Below, piece after piece: positions 1 to 7,659 of a DNA stretch of 22,703 nt (within the stretch, counting starts at the first letter, position 1; each line of letters opens with the position of its first letter). The DNA comes from Gammaproteobacteria bacterium. Its GTDB lineage: Bacteria > Pseudomonadota > Gammaproteobacteria > Pseudomonadales > DSM-25080. The stretch covers positions 1 to 22,703 of the forward strand of contig JABXIR010000066.1 of assembly GCA_013372965.1 (NCBI GenBank), given 5' to 3'. Made by a program: the position numbers and the translations under genes. The notes below the pieces were generated by a model that did no database searches, was not told the origin of the DNA, and saw only the letters and a list, made by a program, of their open reading frames with translations.

Positions 1-431
1 AGTAATTGGTGAACATGAGGCCAACCGTGCAGGCGCGCCATCGCTTCGACGTCGGCGCGAATGGAGGGCTCTGTCGCGGGCATTTGAGCCACTCCCTCGA
101 GTAGGACCTTAAAGTACAACATGGTCCCCCCCACCAGCAGCGGGATATTGCCGTTTTGGTGGATTTCTGAAATTTCTCTCAGGGCATCGCGACGGAATTC
201 CGCGGCACTATACGCCTCACGGGGATCGCGGATATCGATCAGCCGATGGGGTGCACGACTGAGCTCCTCATGAGAGGGTTTCGCTGAACCGATGTCCATA
301 CCGCGATACACCATCGCAGAATCCACCGATATAATCTCAAAGTTTGACTGCTCACACAGGCGTATCGCCAACTCAGTTTTTCCAGAGGCGGTAGGACCCA
401 TCAACAGAGCGACCGTTGGTTTATCGTTCAT
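1..431 (-). CDS. miaA: tRNA dimethylallyltransferase MiaA (3' end cut by window edge)
   Basis: MiaA transfers the dimethylallyl group of DMAPP to N6 of A37 in tRNAs that read codons starting with U, the first step toward ms2i6A. The visible N-terminal 143 codons carry the P-loop GPTASGKT (residues 12-19), the DSAMVYRGMDIGSAKP block (family form DS..vY.gmdIGTAKP) and the VGGTMLY segment. The family is usually about 310 residues, so the C-terminal half lies outside the window. The start codon shares one base with the mutL stop (TAATG), and a GAGG stands six bases upstream, so translation is probably coupled to mutL. The order mutL-miaA is the standard gammaproteobacterial one; hfq would be expected next, beyond the edge. 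Confidence 0.95.
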   Translation of the reverse strand, partial: MNDKPTVALLMGPTASGKTELAIRLCEQSNFEIISVDSAMVYRGMDIGSAKPSHEELSRAPHRLIDIRDPREAYSAAEFRRDALREISEIHQNGNIPLLVGGTMLYFKVLLEGVAQMPATEPSIRADVEAMARLHGWPHVHQL

Positions 432-2284
432 TATTGTCCTCGTAAGAACAATTTATCGAGCTGATTCATATCGAGTTGCGTCCACGTGGGGCGACCATGA
501 TTGCACTGACCACTGCGCTCTGTCGCCTCCATATCACGTAGTAACGCGTTCATTTCTGGAATGCTAAGTTTGCGATTGGCGCGAACCGAGCCATGACACG
601 CCATCGTCGCCAGCAACTCATCGATGTGCGCGTCAATTTTGTCAGAGGTCCCGTACTTCTCCAAATCGACCAGTACATCGTAGACAAGTTGCTCGACATT
701 TGCAGTTTGCAAAATCACCGGAACCTCTCTGATCACCACGCTTTCTTCTGAGGCGACTTCAATTCTTAAACCGAGCTTATCAAACAATTCTGAATTACTC
801 TCGGCAGCCTCGACCTGACCAACGGAGACGGACAATGCTTGCGGGACTAATAGCGGTTGCGAGGAAATGCCCTCGTGACGAACATCTCGCTTCATTCTCT
901 CGTAGACAATGCGCTCGTGGGCGGCATGCATATCGACCACAATCAGGCCTGCTGCACTCTCGGAAAGAATGAAGACGCCTTTCAGCTGTGCGATGGCGTA
1001 ACCCAGCGGCGGAATTTCACTGGGCTCGTTAACCGTTGGTGTTGTAGCGCCTTCACTCCGCTGATAAAGCCCAGCCCAATCAGATGCAGCGCTGCTTGTC
1101 GGCCTTGACTGAAAATTACTCGCATAAGACGGAGATGATTGAGTCGATAGCGTGTTTGTAGCGAGTGAGAGTGGCTGCTGGTCGCCAAAACTCGACGTAA
1201 GCGACGAACCAGAGATCGGCGTCTCGTTATCCGCGCCTTCCACCAAGGACTCACCCAACTGAGTCGGGACGGCATTGGAAGATGGTGTCAGCTCCGCGAT
1301 CACTCGGTGCAGTGAACGAAACAAAAAGTCATGAACTAAACGCTGATCCCTAAAGCGAACTTCGTGCTTTGTTGGATGGACGTTGACGTCAACTGTCGCG
1401 GGGTCGAGCTCTAAATACAACACATAGGCCGGATGACGACCATGAAACAAGACGTCTCGGAATGCCTGACGCACCGCATGAGTGACTACACGATCGCGAA
1501 TAGCCCGACCGTTCACGAAAAAATATTGTAAATCGGCCTGGGCGCGCGAGAACGTCGGCTTAGCAATCCAACCGTACAATTTGATCCCGGTCGAATTCAT
1601 ATCGACACGGACAGCCTCCGCCATGAAATTACTTCCGCACAGGCTCGCGACTCTGCGCTCTCGAGAGACGATGTCATCGCCCGAACGACATTGATGAACG
1701 GTCTTCCCATTGTGGCGCAGGTGCATCGATACATTGAAATTTGCGAGAGCAACTCGCTTGAAGGTCTCTTCAATACGTGAAAACTCGGTTTTTTCGGTAC
1801 GAAGGAACTTACGTCGCGCCGGGGTATTGAAAAATAAGTCTTTGACTTCAACCGTCGTGCCAATCGGATGGGCGGCCGGTGTGAGCTCTGGAACCATATC
1901 GGCACCTTCCGTGCGCGCGCTCCACGCGTCTCCATCACGCATCGCCGAACTAATGGTCAGCTTAGATACCGAACTGATGGATGCCAGTGCCTCCCCTCGA
2001 AATCCGAGCGTATCGACAGCTTCCAGGTCATCGAGGTGGTAGATTTTCGACGTCGCATGACGTGACAAAGCTAGAGGTAAATCGTCTTGATCTATGCCGC
2101 TACCGTCATCGCGAACTCGAATGAGCTTCACTCCGCCTTGTTCTGCATCGACTTCCACACGTGATGCTTTCGCATCAATGGCGTTTTCGAGCAACTCTTT
2201 AACCACAGAAGCCGGTCGTTCGACCACTTCACCCGCAGCGATCTGGTTGGCAAGTCGAGGCGTTAATGTTCTAATTTTGGTCAT
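431..2284 (-). CDS. mutL: DNA mismatch repair protein MutL, endonuclease type
   Basis: MutL couples mismatch recognition by MutS to strand incision and removal. The N-terminal GHKL ATPase is intact: E30 and N34 in KELLENAIDA, DDGSGI (59-64), HATSK (76-80) and LGFRGEAL (93-100). A Ser/Thr-rich linker of about 100 residues separates it from the C-terminal dimerisation domain. That domain keeps the metal-dependent nuclease motifs: D451-MHA-x2-E457-x4-E462, AC at 562-563, CNHGRP (594-599) and FLR (613-615). E. coli MutL lacks these motifs, whereas Pseudomonas MutL has them, so this protein is inferred to nick DNA itself. At 617 residues it has the usual length. The start lies four bases after the amiB stop; its AAAAAG ribosome site overlaps that stop. 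miaA overlaps its 3' end by one base. Confidence 0.97.
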   Translation of the reverse strand: MTKIRTLTPRLANQIAAGEVVERPASVVKELLENAIDAKASRVEVDAEQGGVKLIRVRDDGSGIDQDDLPLALSRHATSKIYHLDDLEAVDTLGFRGEALASISSVSKLTISSAMRDGDAWSARTEGADMVPELTPAAHPIGTTVEVKDLFFNTPARRKFLRTEKTEFSRIEETFKRVALANFNVSMHLRHNGKTVHQCRSGDDIVSRERRVASLCGSNFMAEAVRVDMNSTGIKLYGWIAKPTFSRAQADLQYFFVNGRAIRDRVVTHAVRQAFRDVLFHGRHPAYVLYLELDPATVDVNVHPTKHEVRFRDQRLVHDFLFRSLHRVIAELTPSSNAVPTQLGESLVEGADNETPISGSSLTSSFGDQQPLSLATNTLSTQSSPSYASNFQSRPTSSAASDWAGLYQRSEGATTPTVNEPSEIPPLGYAIAQLKGVFILSESAAGLIVVDMHAAHERIVYERMKRDVRHEGISSQPLLVPQALSVSVGQVEAAESNSELFDKLGLRIEVASEESVVIREVPVILQTANVEQLVYDVLVDLEKYGTSDKIDAHIDELLATMACHGSVRANRKLSIPEMNALLRDMEATERSGQCNHGRPTWTQLDMNQLDKLFLRGQ

Positions 2285-2288
2285 CTTT

Positions 2289-3587
2289 TTACGGCCGTGG
2301 AATCGTCAGTTCTTGCCCAGGGTAAATCACATCACCGTCGAGGTCGTTGGCCTGACGTAATGCGCCCACTGTAACTCGATGGCGAGTTGCAATTGCTCCA
2401 AGACTATCCCCAGACGCAACCGTGTACGTTCTTAGGAGACCGTTTTTATTGGCCGCCAACAAGGTACCCTGTGGAGGTGATCTTCTAAAATAACGATCGA
2501 CGCCGTTGAAGATTCTCTGAGCCATGGCATTGCGATAGCTCTCGGTGGCGAGCTTAGACGCTTCTCCGGGGTTCGATATAAACCCTGTCTCTACGAGAAT
2601 CGACGGGATGTCGGGATTCTTCAGCACCACAAACCCTGCTAAGCCAACGTTTCGATTATGTAGCCGAGCGATCGAATCGAGCTCTTTTAATACTTCTTCT
2701 CCCACATCGATACTGCTGGATTGAACGGAAGACATTGAAAGGTCAAGCAATACACTCGCCAGCTCTGGTGTTTCGACATCGGCCAAATTAACGCCGCCGA
2801 CTAAATCGGATTGGTTTTCCTTTTCGGCCAAGAATCTTGCCATTTCGGAACTTGCGCCACTCTCGGACAGGGCGAACACCGAGGCCCCATTTGCTTGAGG
2901 ATTAGTAAATGCATCGGCATGGATCGAGATAAATAAGTCCGCTTGCTGGGTTCGTGCAATCGCGTTGCGCCCGCGAAGCGGAATGAAGTAATCTCGATCT
3001 CGCGTTAAATGTGCAGAATACCCAGCCACACGATTGAACTTGTCACGTAAAGACTTCGCAATCTCAAGCACGACATGTTTTTCTCGCAGATTTCGTGGCC
3101 CTGAGGCTCCAGGATCTTCTCCACCATGACCCGGGTCGATCACGATCACGACATCACGCATCCCCGTGTTATCGACTTGGAGGATTGGTTCTTGCGCTTC
3201 ATTAGCCTCATCGATATCGACGACGACGCGAAAACCAAATTCGTCATTTGCCATGAGCTCAAACGTTCTAACAGCGACGTCGTCATTGAGGTCGATAACC
3301 ACTCTCAACGATCCATCGTCTTGATGCGCATAACGCAGCCCCGCGACACTTTCACTTTCTTCGAATTGAGGTAAAGCGACATGGGACAGTAGGCGAGTAT
3401 CGGGAAAATCGATCACCGTGCGATTGGGATTGACTAGCTCGAACGTCGAGTACTCGGTCGCCACCGACAAGTCGAAAACGATTCGTGTACTATCGGGCGA
3501 GCGATAGCTTCGAATACCAGACACATCTGACGCTTGAGCTAACGGAGATAGCATCAAGAGCAAGACGACAAGTATGCGCCCCATCAT
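2289..3587 (-). CDS. amiB: N-acetylmuramoyl-L-alanine amidase (AMIN + Amidase_3 + LysM)
   Basis: This is a periplasmic zinc amidase that cuts the bond between MurNAc and L-Ala of the peptide stem, mainly at the division septum. A signal peptide (MMGRILVVLLLMLSPLAQA, cut near residue 19) is followed by an AMIN domain (about 22-128). The Amidase_3 domain (about 146-368) has expected zinc ligands H154 (DPGHGG), E169 (LREKHV) and H223 (SIHAD), and catalytic E333 (LVETGFISN). A LysM murein-binding domain closes the protein (about 386-430). The locus between tsaE and mutL is that of amiB. Two starts are possible: ATG 3587 overlaps the tsaE stop by four bases (ATGA), while ATG 3584 gives a one-base overlap (TGATG). 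AGGAG sits five or eight bases upstream respectively. I kept the longer form. Confidence 0.95.
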   Translation of the reverse strand: MMGRILVVLLLMLSPLAQASDVSGIRSYRSPDSTRIVFDLSVATEYSTFELVNPNRTVIDFPDTRLLSHVALPQFEESESVAGLRYAHQDDGSLRVVIDLNDDVAVRTFELMANDEFGFRVVVDIDEANEAQEPILQVDNTGMRDVVIVIDPGHGGEDPGASGPRNLREKHVVLEIAKSLRDKFNRVAGYSAHLTRDRDYFIPLRGRNAIARTQQADLFISIHADAFTNPQANGASVFALSESGASSEMARFLAEKENQSDLVGGVNLADVETPELASVLLDLSMSSVQSSSIDVGEEVLKELDSIARLHNRNVGLAGFVVLKNPDIPSILVETGFISNPGEASKLATESYRNAMAQRIFNGVDRYFRRSPPQGTLLAANKNGLLRTYTVASGDSLGAIATRHRVTVGALRQANDLDGDVIYPGQELTIPRP

Positions 3588-4036
3588 ACTCGCTCCTGAA
3601 GACGATCGACAACTTGGCGACCTTTGTCACTGCATGGCAACATCGTGACGTCTCGACCTTCGTCGGAGCGCTGTAATTCAATGATAATATCTGGCGCTGG
3701 AAGCATCCCGGCACCACGCTCATCCCACTCAATCAATGAGATGCCGTTTGGGCCAAAATAGTCGCGAATGCCAATATATTCGAGCTCTTCAGGATCGGCC
3801 AAGCGATACAAATCGAAGTGATATACCGTCACATCGGCGAACTCGTAGGGCTCTACTAAGGTGTATGTTGGGCTTTTAACTGCACCGCTGTGACCCAGTG
3901 CGCCGACAACGCCGCGGACTAAAGTGGTTTTACCAGCACCGAGTTCTCCGCGCAAAAACACCACCATGTTTGCCATGAGCGCTTGTCCTAACAAACGTCC
4001 AAAATCGACGGTAGCCGTCTCATCGGCTAAATACAT
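3584..4036 (-). CDS. tsaE: tRNA threonylcarbamoyladenosine biosynthesis ATPase TsaE
   Basis: TsaE is the ATPase partner of TsaB-TsaD in forming t6A37 on ANN-decoding tRNAs; it acts in the cytoplasm. The 150-residue protein has the family's usual size. It shows the Walker A motif GELGAGKTT (30-38), the switch-like segment SPTYTLVEPY, the HFDLYRL block near residue 75 that includes the conserved Asp, and the IEWDERG motif near residue 105. Its start lies inside nnr (17-bp overlap), and its stop overlaps the amiB start by four bases. This indicates a translationally coupled nnr-tsaE-amiB chain, as in many gammaproteobacteria. No independent promoter is visible. Confidence 0.96.
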   Translation of the reverse strand: MYLADETATVDFGRLLGQALMANMVVFLRGELGAGKTTLVRGVVGALGHSGAVKSPTYTLVEPYEFADVTVYHFDLYRLADPEELEYIGIRDYFGPNGISLIEWDERGAGMLPAPDIIIELQRSDEGRDVTMLPCSDKGRQVVDRLQERV

Positions 4037-5507
4037 TATGAATTCCTCGGCCGTTAAGTACGGCTCGTATTATTGGTATAAATTCAGTCGCACGTGCCCC
4101 TCGAGAACCATAATCGCGTTCCCACAGATCGCCCGCTTGTGCGTGATAAAAACTCGAAGCGATTGATGCCTGTTGGAGATCGAGGCCCTGTGCAATGCAG
4201 GCTGCGACTACACCACATAATACATCACCCGAGCCCGCCGTGGCGAGTGCAGGAGAACCCGCATCAATCACGAAGGTGTCGCAACCATCTGAGACAATCG
4301 TACCAGGGCCCTTTAGGATGACAGTCGCGCCGTATTGCTCAGCAATCTGCTTAGCTGATCGATATCGATTAGACTCCACCTCAGAGGTTGACACTCCAAG
4401 AAGCGCCGCGGCCTCTCCCGCGTGAGGTGTTAGCACCCAACGACCTGACGGCAACCCCTCTTCGGAAATGACACGGAGGGCACCCGCATCGATCACTGCA
4501 CTGATTTGCGCCCGTGACAACTCGTTCAGTAAAGCCGTTAAAGACTGTCCGACAGGCCAACCGGGGCCTACAACAATCACGTCGCTACGCGAAGACAATC
4601 CAAGTTCGCTCAATCGGTCGAGGTTGTCCAACATTAACTCGGGCATCGACAACTGCGGCAACATCGTGTTGTCGGACGGTTGCAGAAGAGTTACTAGACC
4701 CGCTCCGCAACTGAGCGCACTCTTCGCCGCCATGAGCGCACCTCCCATCATCCGATACTCGCCCGCGACGACAAACACACGTCCGTTTTTGTGCTTGAAA
4801 CTATCGCCGCTACGAGGTGCAAGAGGAGAAACATTGAGCACCAGCTGAGCCTTTGCTTGAATTCCTGAACGCTTCAAATCGCGCGACGACATCCCAAACG
4901 ACTCGATCACTCGCCGACCTGCCGCTATTCGTCCGGTACCGGTGACCAAGCCGCACTTGTGGGTAAAGAAACTCACGGTGGAAGTCGCAGGAAGGTGGGC
5001 ACCTGCCGCTCCTGTTGCAGCGCTGACGCCTGAAGGCACATCTACCGCAACCACTGGACAGCTCGTCAGATGTTGTTCTAGAAACGTGCCAATCGCCCCT
5101 TTTAGCGGCGGTTGAAAACCTACTCCAAGTAAGGCATCAACGACGACGGTTGGCTTAACATCAGGTACTGACATCTCAGTAAACCAAGCAACCCCGTCAG
5201 CTGCTTCAAACGCGCGCTGAGCGTCGCCGATTAATGTGTGAGGATCGTGAAACGCCCACACCGACACGTTAACACCGAGCGTCTTGAGCTTCGCTGCAAC
5301 CGCCCATCCGTCTCCGCCATTATTACCGCCACCAGCAAGCACCCAAACATTTTTGAGGTTGTAGTGTTGGAAAAGCTCGTGACAGATTGCATCGGCGGCT
5401 CGAGACATTAAGTCAAAGCCAGACACTCCCGCATCGCTTTGCCACCATTGATCAAGCGTTTGTGTCGAAGATGCATCGAGCAGGGGCGCAAGCTTTATTT
5501 CAACCAT
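4020..5507 (-). CDS. nnr: Bifunctional NAD(P)H-hydrate epimerase / ADP-dependent NAD(P)H-hydrate dehydratase
   Basis: Nnr repairs hydrated NADH and NADPH. The N-terminal YjeF_N domain (about 1-220) epimerises R and S hydrates, and the C-terminal domain (about 230-490) dehydrates the S form using ADP. Visible motifs are GGGNNGGDG (59-67), VVDALLGVG (122-130), VAVDVPSG (153-160), the dehydratase entry NGRVFVVAGE with MMGGALMAAKSAL, LTPHAGE (359-365), and the nucleotide-binding GSGD (425-428) with the catalytic-type Asp. At 495 residues it matches the fused family. It starts 12 bases after the cytochrome c stop with no clear Shine-Dalgarno sequence, which fits translation from the upstream message. 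Its end overlaps tsaE by 17 bp. Confidence 0.95.
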   Translation of the reverse strand: MVEIKLAPLLDASSTQTLDQWWQSDAGVSGFDLMSRAADAICHELFQHYNLKNVWVLAGGGNNGGDGWAVAAKLKTLGVNVSVWAFHDPHTLIGDAQRAFEAADGVAWFTEMSVPDVKPTVVVDALLGVGFQPPLKGAIGTFLEQHLTSCPVVAVDVPSGVSAATGAAGAHLPATSTVSFFTHKCGLVTGTGRIAAGRRVIESFGMSSRDLKRSGIQAKAQLVLNVSPLAPRSGDSFKHKNGRVFVVAGEYRMMGGALMAAKSALSCGAGLVTLLQPSDNTMLPQLSMPELMLDNLDRLSELGLSSRSDVIVVGPGWPVGQSLTALLNELSRAQISAVIDAGALRVISEEGLPSGRWVLTPHAGEAAALLGVSTSEVESNRYRSAKQIAEQYGATVILKGPGTIVSDGCDTFVIDAGSPALATAGSGDVLCGVVAACIAQGLDLQQASIASSFYHAQAGDLWERDYGSRGARATEFIPIIRAVLNGRGIHNVFSR

Positions 5508-5519
5508 GAATAACGGGGA

Positions 5520-5831
5520 CTACATTTGCGCGTAATACGCCGCTAAGTTGGCAATATCCTCGTCCGATAAATTCGCAGCTTGCGCAGCCATCACGGCGGC
5601 ATTGCCCACAGGCTTACGATTACCATCGCGATAGGCTTTGATCGACGAGATTAAGTATTGTTCGTTTTGTCCAGCAAGATTTGGATAACCAGGAATCGTT
5701 GCTTTGCCGTCTGCTCCATGGCATGCAGCACAAACGACCGCTTTTGAAGCACCCGCTTGAGCATCTCCTGCCAATGCCGCTGGCGAAGTCACTAACAAAC
5801 CCAATGTTACTGCAGTTACTAAATTCTTCAT
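5520..5831 (-). CDS. Small periplasmic class I cytochrome c (c4/c5-like, single haem)
   Basis: A 103-residue precursor with a Sec signal peptide (KN positive start, hydrophobic core, AALAG cleavage region near residue 22) gives a mature protein of about 80 residues. The single haem site is C34-A-A-C37-H38. The block PGYPNLAGQ and the tail SDEDIANLAAYYAQ are typical of one domain of cytochrome c4, and M81 in AAVMAAQ is the likely sixth haem ligand. It should shuttle electrons in the periplasm, probably toward a terminal oxidase; the partner is not in this window. GGAGG lies six bases before the ATG. It heads the nnr operon and is divergent from queG, a place where no cytochrome sits in E. coli. 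The class is secure; the exact subfamily is not. Confidence 0.92.
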   Translation of the reverse strand: MKNLVTAVTLGLLVTSPAALAGDAQAGASKAVVCAACHGADGKATIPGYPNLAGQNEQYLISSIKAYRDGNRKPVGNAAVMAAQAANLSDEDIANLAAYYAQM

Positions 5832-5851
5832 AAAGCCTCCGTTTTAATGTG

Positions 5852-5867
5852 ACCAAATCGCTTTGGT
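5852..5867. repeat. 6-bp perfect inverted repeat between cytochrome c and queG
   Basis: ACCAAA-TCGC-TTTGGT forms a perfect six-base stem with a four-base loop in the gap between the divergent cytochrome c and queG genes. It would fall in the cytochrome 5' leader, about ten bases upstream of its GGAGG. It could be an RNA hairpin or a small operator. The function is unknown. Confidence 0.4.
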
Positions 5868-5879
5868 GTGTACACTAAC

Positions 5880-5909
5880 ATCATAGTTGCATAGTGATAC
5901 CTTCGACAA
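5880..5909 (-). promoter_or_regulatory. Candidate sigma-70 promoter for cytochrome c-nnr operon
   Basis: On the minus strand TTGTCG (5909-5904) is separated by 18 bases from TATGAT (5885-5880), four and five matches to the -35 and -10 consensus. Transcription would begin near 5873, leaving a leader of about 40 bases that contains the ACCAAA/TTTGGT repeat and the GGAGG. The call rests on hexamer matches only. Confidence 0.35.
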
Positions 5910-5911
5910 CC

Positions 5912-6985
5912 ATGTTAAAACCGAAACAACAGATTCAGAAATGGGCCACAGAACTTGACCTCGATCACGTCAAGTTCACCGACACTTCGCTCTCGGCTGA
6001 CGGTGAGGCGCTTCAACGCTGGATGGACGAAGGTCTTCACGAGCCTCTTAACTGGCTTAATGACCATGGAGACATGCGCTGGACACCATCATCACTGATG
6101 CCCGGCGTGGAAACTGTCATTAGTGTTCGCCTCCATTACCTTCCGGAGGACGTGGATCTGGCCGCCGCGCTTAAGCAAGAGTCCCGAGCTTACGTTAGTC
6201 GATACGCACTCGGCCGCGATTATCACAAAGTGCTGCGTAGACGCCTTGCCAAGTTGGCAAAGCAAATTAATCAAGCCTTCCCAGGAACGGAGTCTCGTGC
6301 CTTAGTGGACTCGGCACCCGTTCTAGAGCGCGCGCTTGCACGAAAAGCTGGGCATGGATGGGTCGGTAAAAACACCATGATGATCAATCCCGAGGAAGGC
6401 AGCTATTTTTTCTTGGGCGAAATCTACACCACGCTCAAGATTGAACCCGACACGCCCGACGACCAAGACCGCTGTAACGATTGTGACGCGTGTTTAAAGG
6501 TATGCCCTACCGCCGCTTTTGTAGCGCCATATAAACTCGAAACAAAGCGCTGCATCTCGTATCTTACAATTGAAAACGATGGTCCAATCCCGGTCGAATT
6601 TCGCGAACCGATCGGTAACCGTGTTTTCGGATGCGACGACTGTCAGGTGATCTGCCCGTTCAACAAGTATCCTAAAACCGCCAAACTGGACGACTTCCAG
6701 CCACGCAACAATCTCGACACGGCCGAATTACTCGATCTCTTCGAGTTGAGTGAGGAGGAGTTTTTGGCGAGAACTGAGGGATCGCCATTGCGCCGAGCAG
6801 GGTATCATAACTTCTTACGCAACGTATCTGTCGGTCTGGGCAACAGCCCCAGAAGCGACGCCGTAATCAACGCGCTGCAGCTTCGTTTATCTGAAAACCT
6901 TAGCGAGATGCTCAATGAGCACATTGAGTGGGCACTGAAGCGCCAATATGATCCCACGAGACGTCGGCGAAAGCTTCGGCGATGA
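5912..6985 (+). CDS. queG: Epoxyqueuosine reductase QueG
   Basis: QueG is a cobalamin-dependent iron-sulfur enzyme that reduces epoxyqueuosine to queuosine in the wobble position of GUN-decoding tRNAs, the last step of queuosine synthesis. With the ATG at 5912 the protein has 357 residues. VDSAPVLERALA carries the expected catalytic Asp (D133), followed by KAGHGWVGKNTMMI. Two [4Fe-4S] sites are visible: C188/C191/C194 with C198, and C214 with C241/C244/C248 (CDDCQVICPFNKYP). An in-frame GTG at 5894 would add six residues. Neither start has a clear Shine-Dalgarno sequence; I chose the ATG because the family N-terminus aligns there. The gene converges on orn with a four-base gap. Confidence 0.94.
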   Translation: MLKPKQQIQKWATELDLDHVKFTDTSLSADGEALQRWMDEGLHEPLNWLNDHGDMRWTPSSLMPGVETVISVRLHYLPEDVDLAAALKQESRAYVSRYALGRDYHKVLRRRLAKLAKQINQAFPGTESRALVDSAPVLERALARKAGHGWVGKNTMMINPEEGSYFFLGEIYTTLKIEPDTPDDQDRCNDCDACLKVCPTAAFVAPYKLETKRCISYLTIENDGPIPVEFREPIGNRVFGCDDCQVICPFNKYPKTAKLDDFQPRNNLDTAELLDLFELSEEEFLARTEGSPLRRAGYHNFLRNVSVGLGNSPRSDAVINALQLRLSENLSEMLNEHIEWALKRQYDPTRRRRKLRR

Positions 6986-6989
6986 ACCG

Positions 6990-7538
6990 CTAATCGATAC
7001 GATCGAAAAACGCCGCTTTATAGACTTTAAGCTCTTCGATTGACTCGCGAATGTCGTCGAGCGCTAGATGCGCACCTTTTTTATGAACCCGATCCAGTAC
7101 TTTGGGCTGCCAGCGTCGCGACAACTCTTTAATCGTCGAGACATCGATGGTGCGGTAGTGGAAAAAAGCGTCAAGTTTCGGCATGTATTTCACAAGAAAT
7201 CGACGATCCTGCCCGACCGAATTACCACAAATAGGGGACGTTCCCGAGTCTAGCCATTGCTCCAAAAATTCGATCGTCGCGTGCTCGGCCTGCTCGAGAC
7301 TGAACGTACTTGAGCGGCACCGCTCCGTTAATCCTGAAGCGCCATGATGTTCGACGCACCACGCGTTCATACCGTTTAGCACTTCATCCGCTTGATGCAC
7401 TGCAATAGAAGGGCCTTCTGCTAGCACATTGAGGTTGGCATCAGTGACTATTGTGGCGATTTCGAGAATGGTATCGTGCTCGGGATCGAGCCCAGTCATT
7501 TCCAAATCTATCCACACTAAACGATTTTCTTTCGACAT
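6990..7538 (-). CDS. orn: Oligoribonuclease Orn
   Basis: Orn is the DEDDh 3'-5' exonuclease that clears RNA dinucleotides, including pGpG left from c-di-GMP breakdown. The 182-residue form has the family's exact usual size. D11 and E13 stand in WIDLEMTGLDPEHD, the middle Asp is in GNSVGQDRRFL, and HLALDD (157-162) is the HxAxxD motif. The ATG at 7538 is preceded by AGGAG seven bases away. An in-frame upstream ATG at 7643 would add 35 residues that look unrelated to the family and is rejected. In Pseudomonas the same neighbours (queG, orn, rsgA) occur together; here an M16 peptidase gene separates orn from rsgA. Orn may work downstream of c-di-GMP signalling, with which the HD-GYP-type gene at 12599 is nominally linked. 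Confidence 0.96.
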   Translation of the reverse strand: MSKENRLVWIDLEMTGLDPEHDTILEIATIVTDANLNVLAEGPSIAVHQADEVLNGMNAWCVEHHGASGLTERCRSSTFSLEQAEHATIEFLEQWLDSGTSPICGNSVGQDRRFLVKYMPKLDAFFHYRTIDVSTIKELSRRWQPKVLDRVHKKGAHLALDDIRESIEELKVYKAAFFDRID

Positions 7539-7590
7539 AAGTGATCTCCTTCGAACGGAAGAGTGTAACACGAAACCCAAGTGGCGCATT

Positions 7591-7620
7591 TTGCTAAAGA
7601 CGTGCGCTAAAGGATATGAA
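7591..7620 (+). promoter_or_regulatory. Weak candidate promoter in the orn/M16 divergent gap
   Basis: The 121-bp gap between the divergent orn and M16 genes should hold promoters for both. The best plus-strand match I see is TTGCTA (7591-7596) with TATGAA (7615-7620) at an 18-base spacing. Four of six positions match in each hexamer. I found no convincing minus-strand counterpart for orn. Confidence 0.2.
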
Positions 7621-7659
7621 ATAATCATTACACTTGTAACCAATTAAGGCTTGCTTACC

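Noticed and set aside
292..567. Plus-strand ORF of 91 codons across the miaA/mutL junction
   Set aside because: It lies antisense to two well-supported genes, has low-complexity unfamiliar sequence and no ribosome site; a shadow frame.
5894..5911. GTG start of queG six codons upstream
   Set aside because: No better ribosome site than the ATG at 5912, and family N-termini align from the ATG; still possible.
7539..7643. N-terminal extension of orn from an upstream ATG (35 extra residues)
   Set aside because: The extension does not fit the family, while ATG 7538 gives the standard length of 182 residues and has AGGAG at good spacing.
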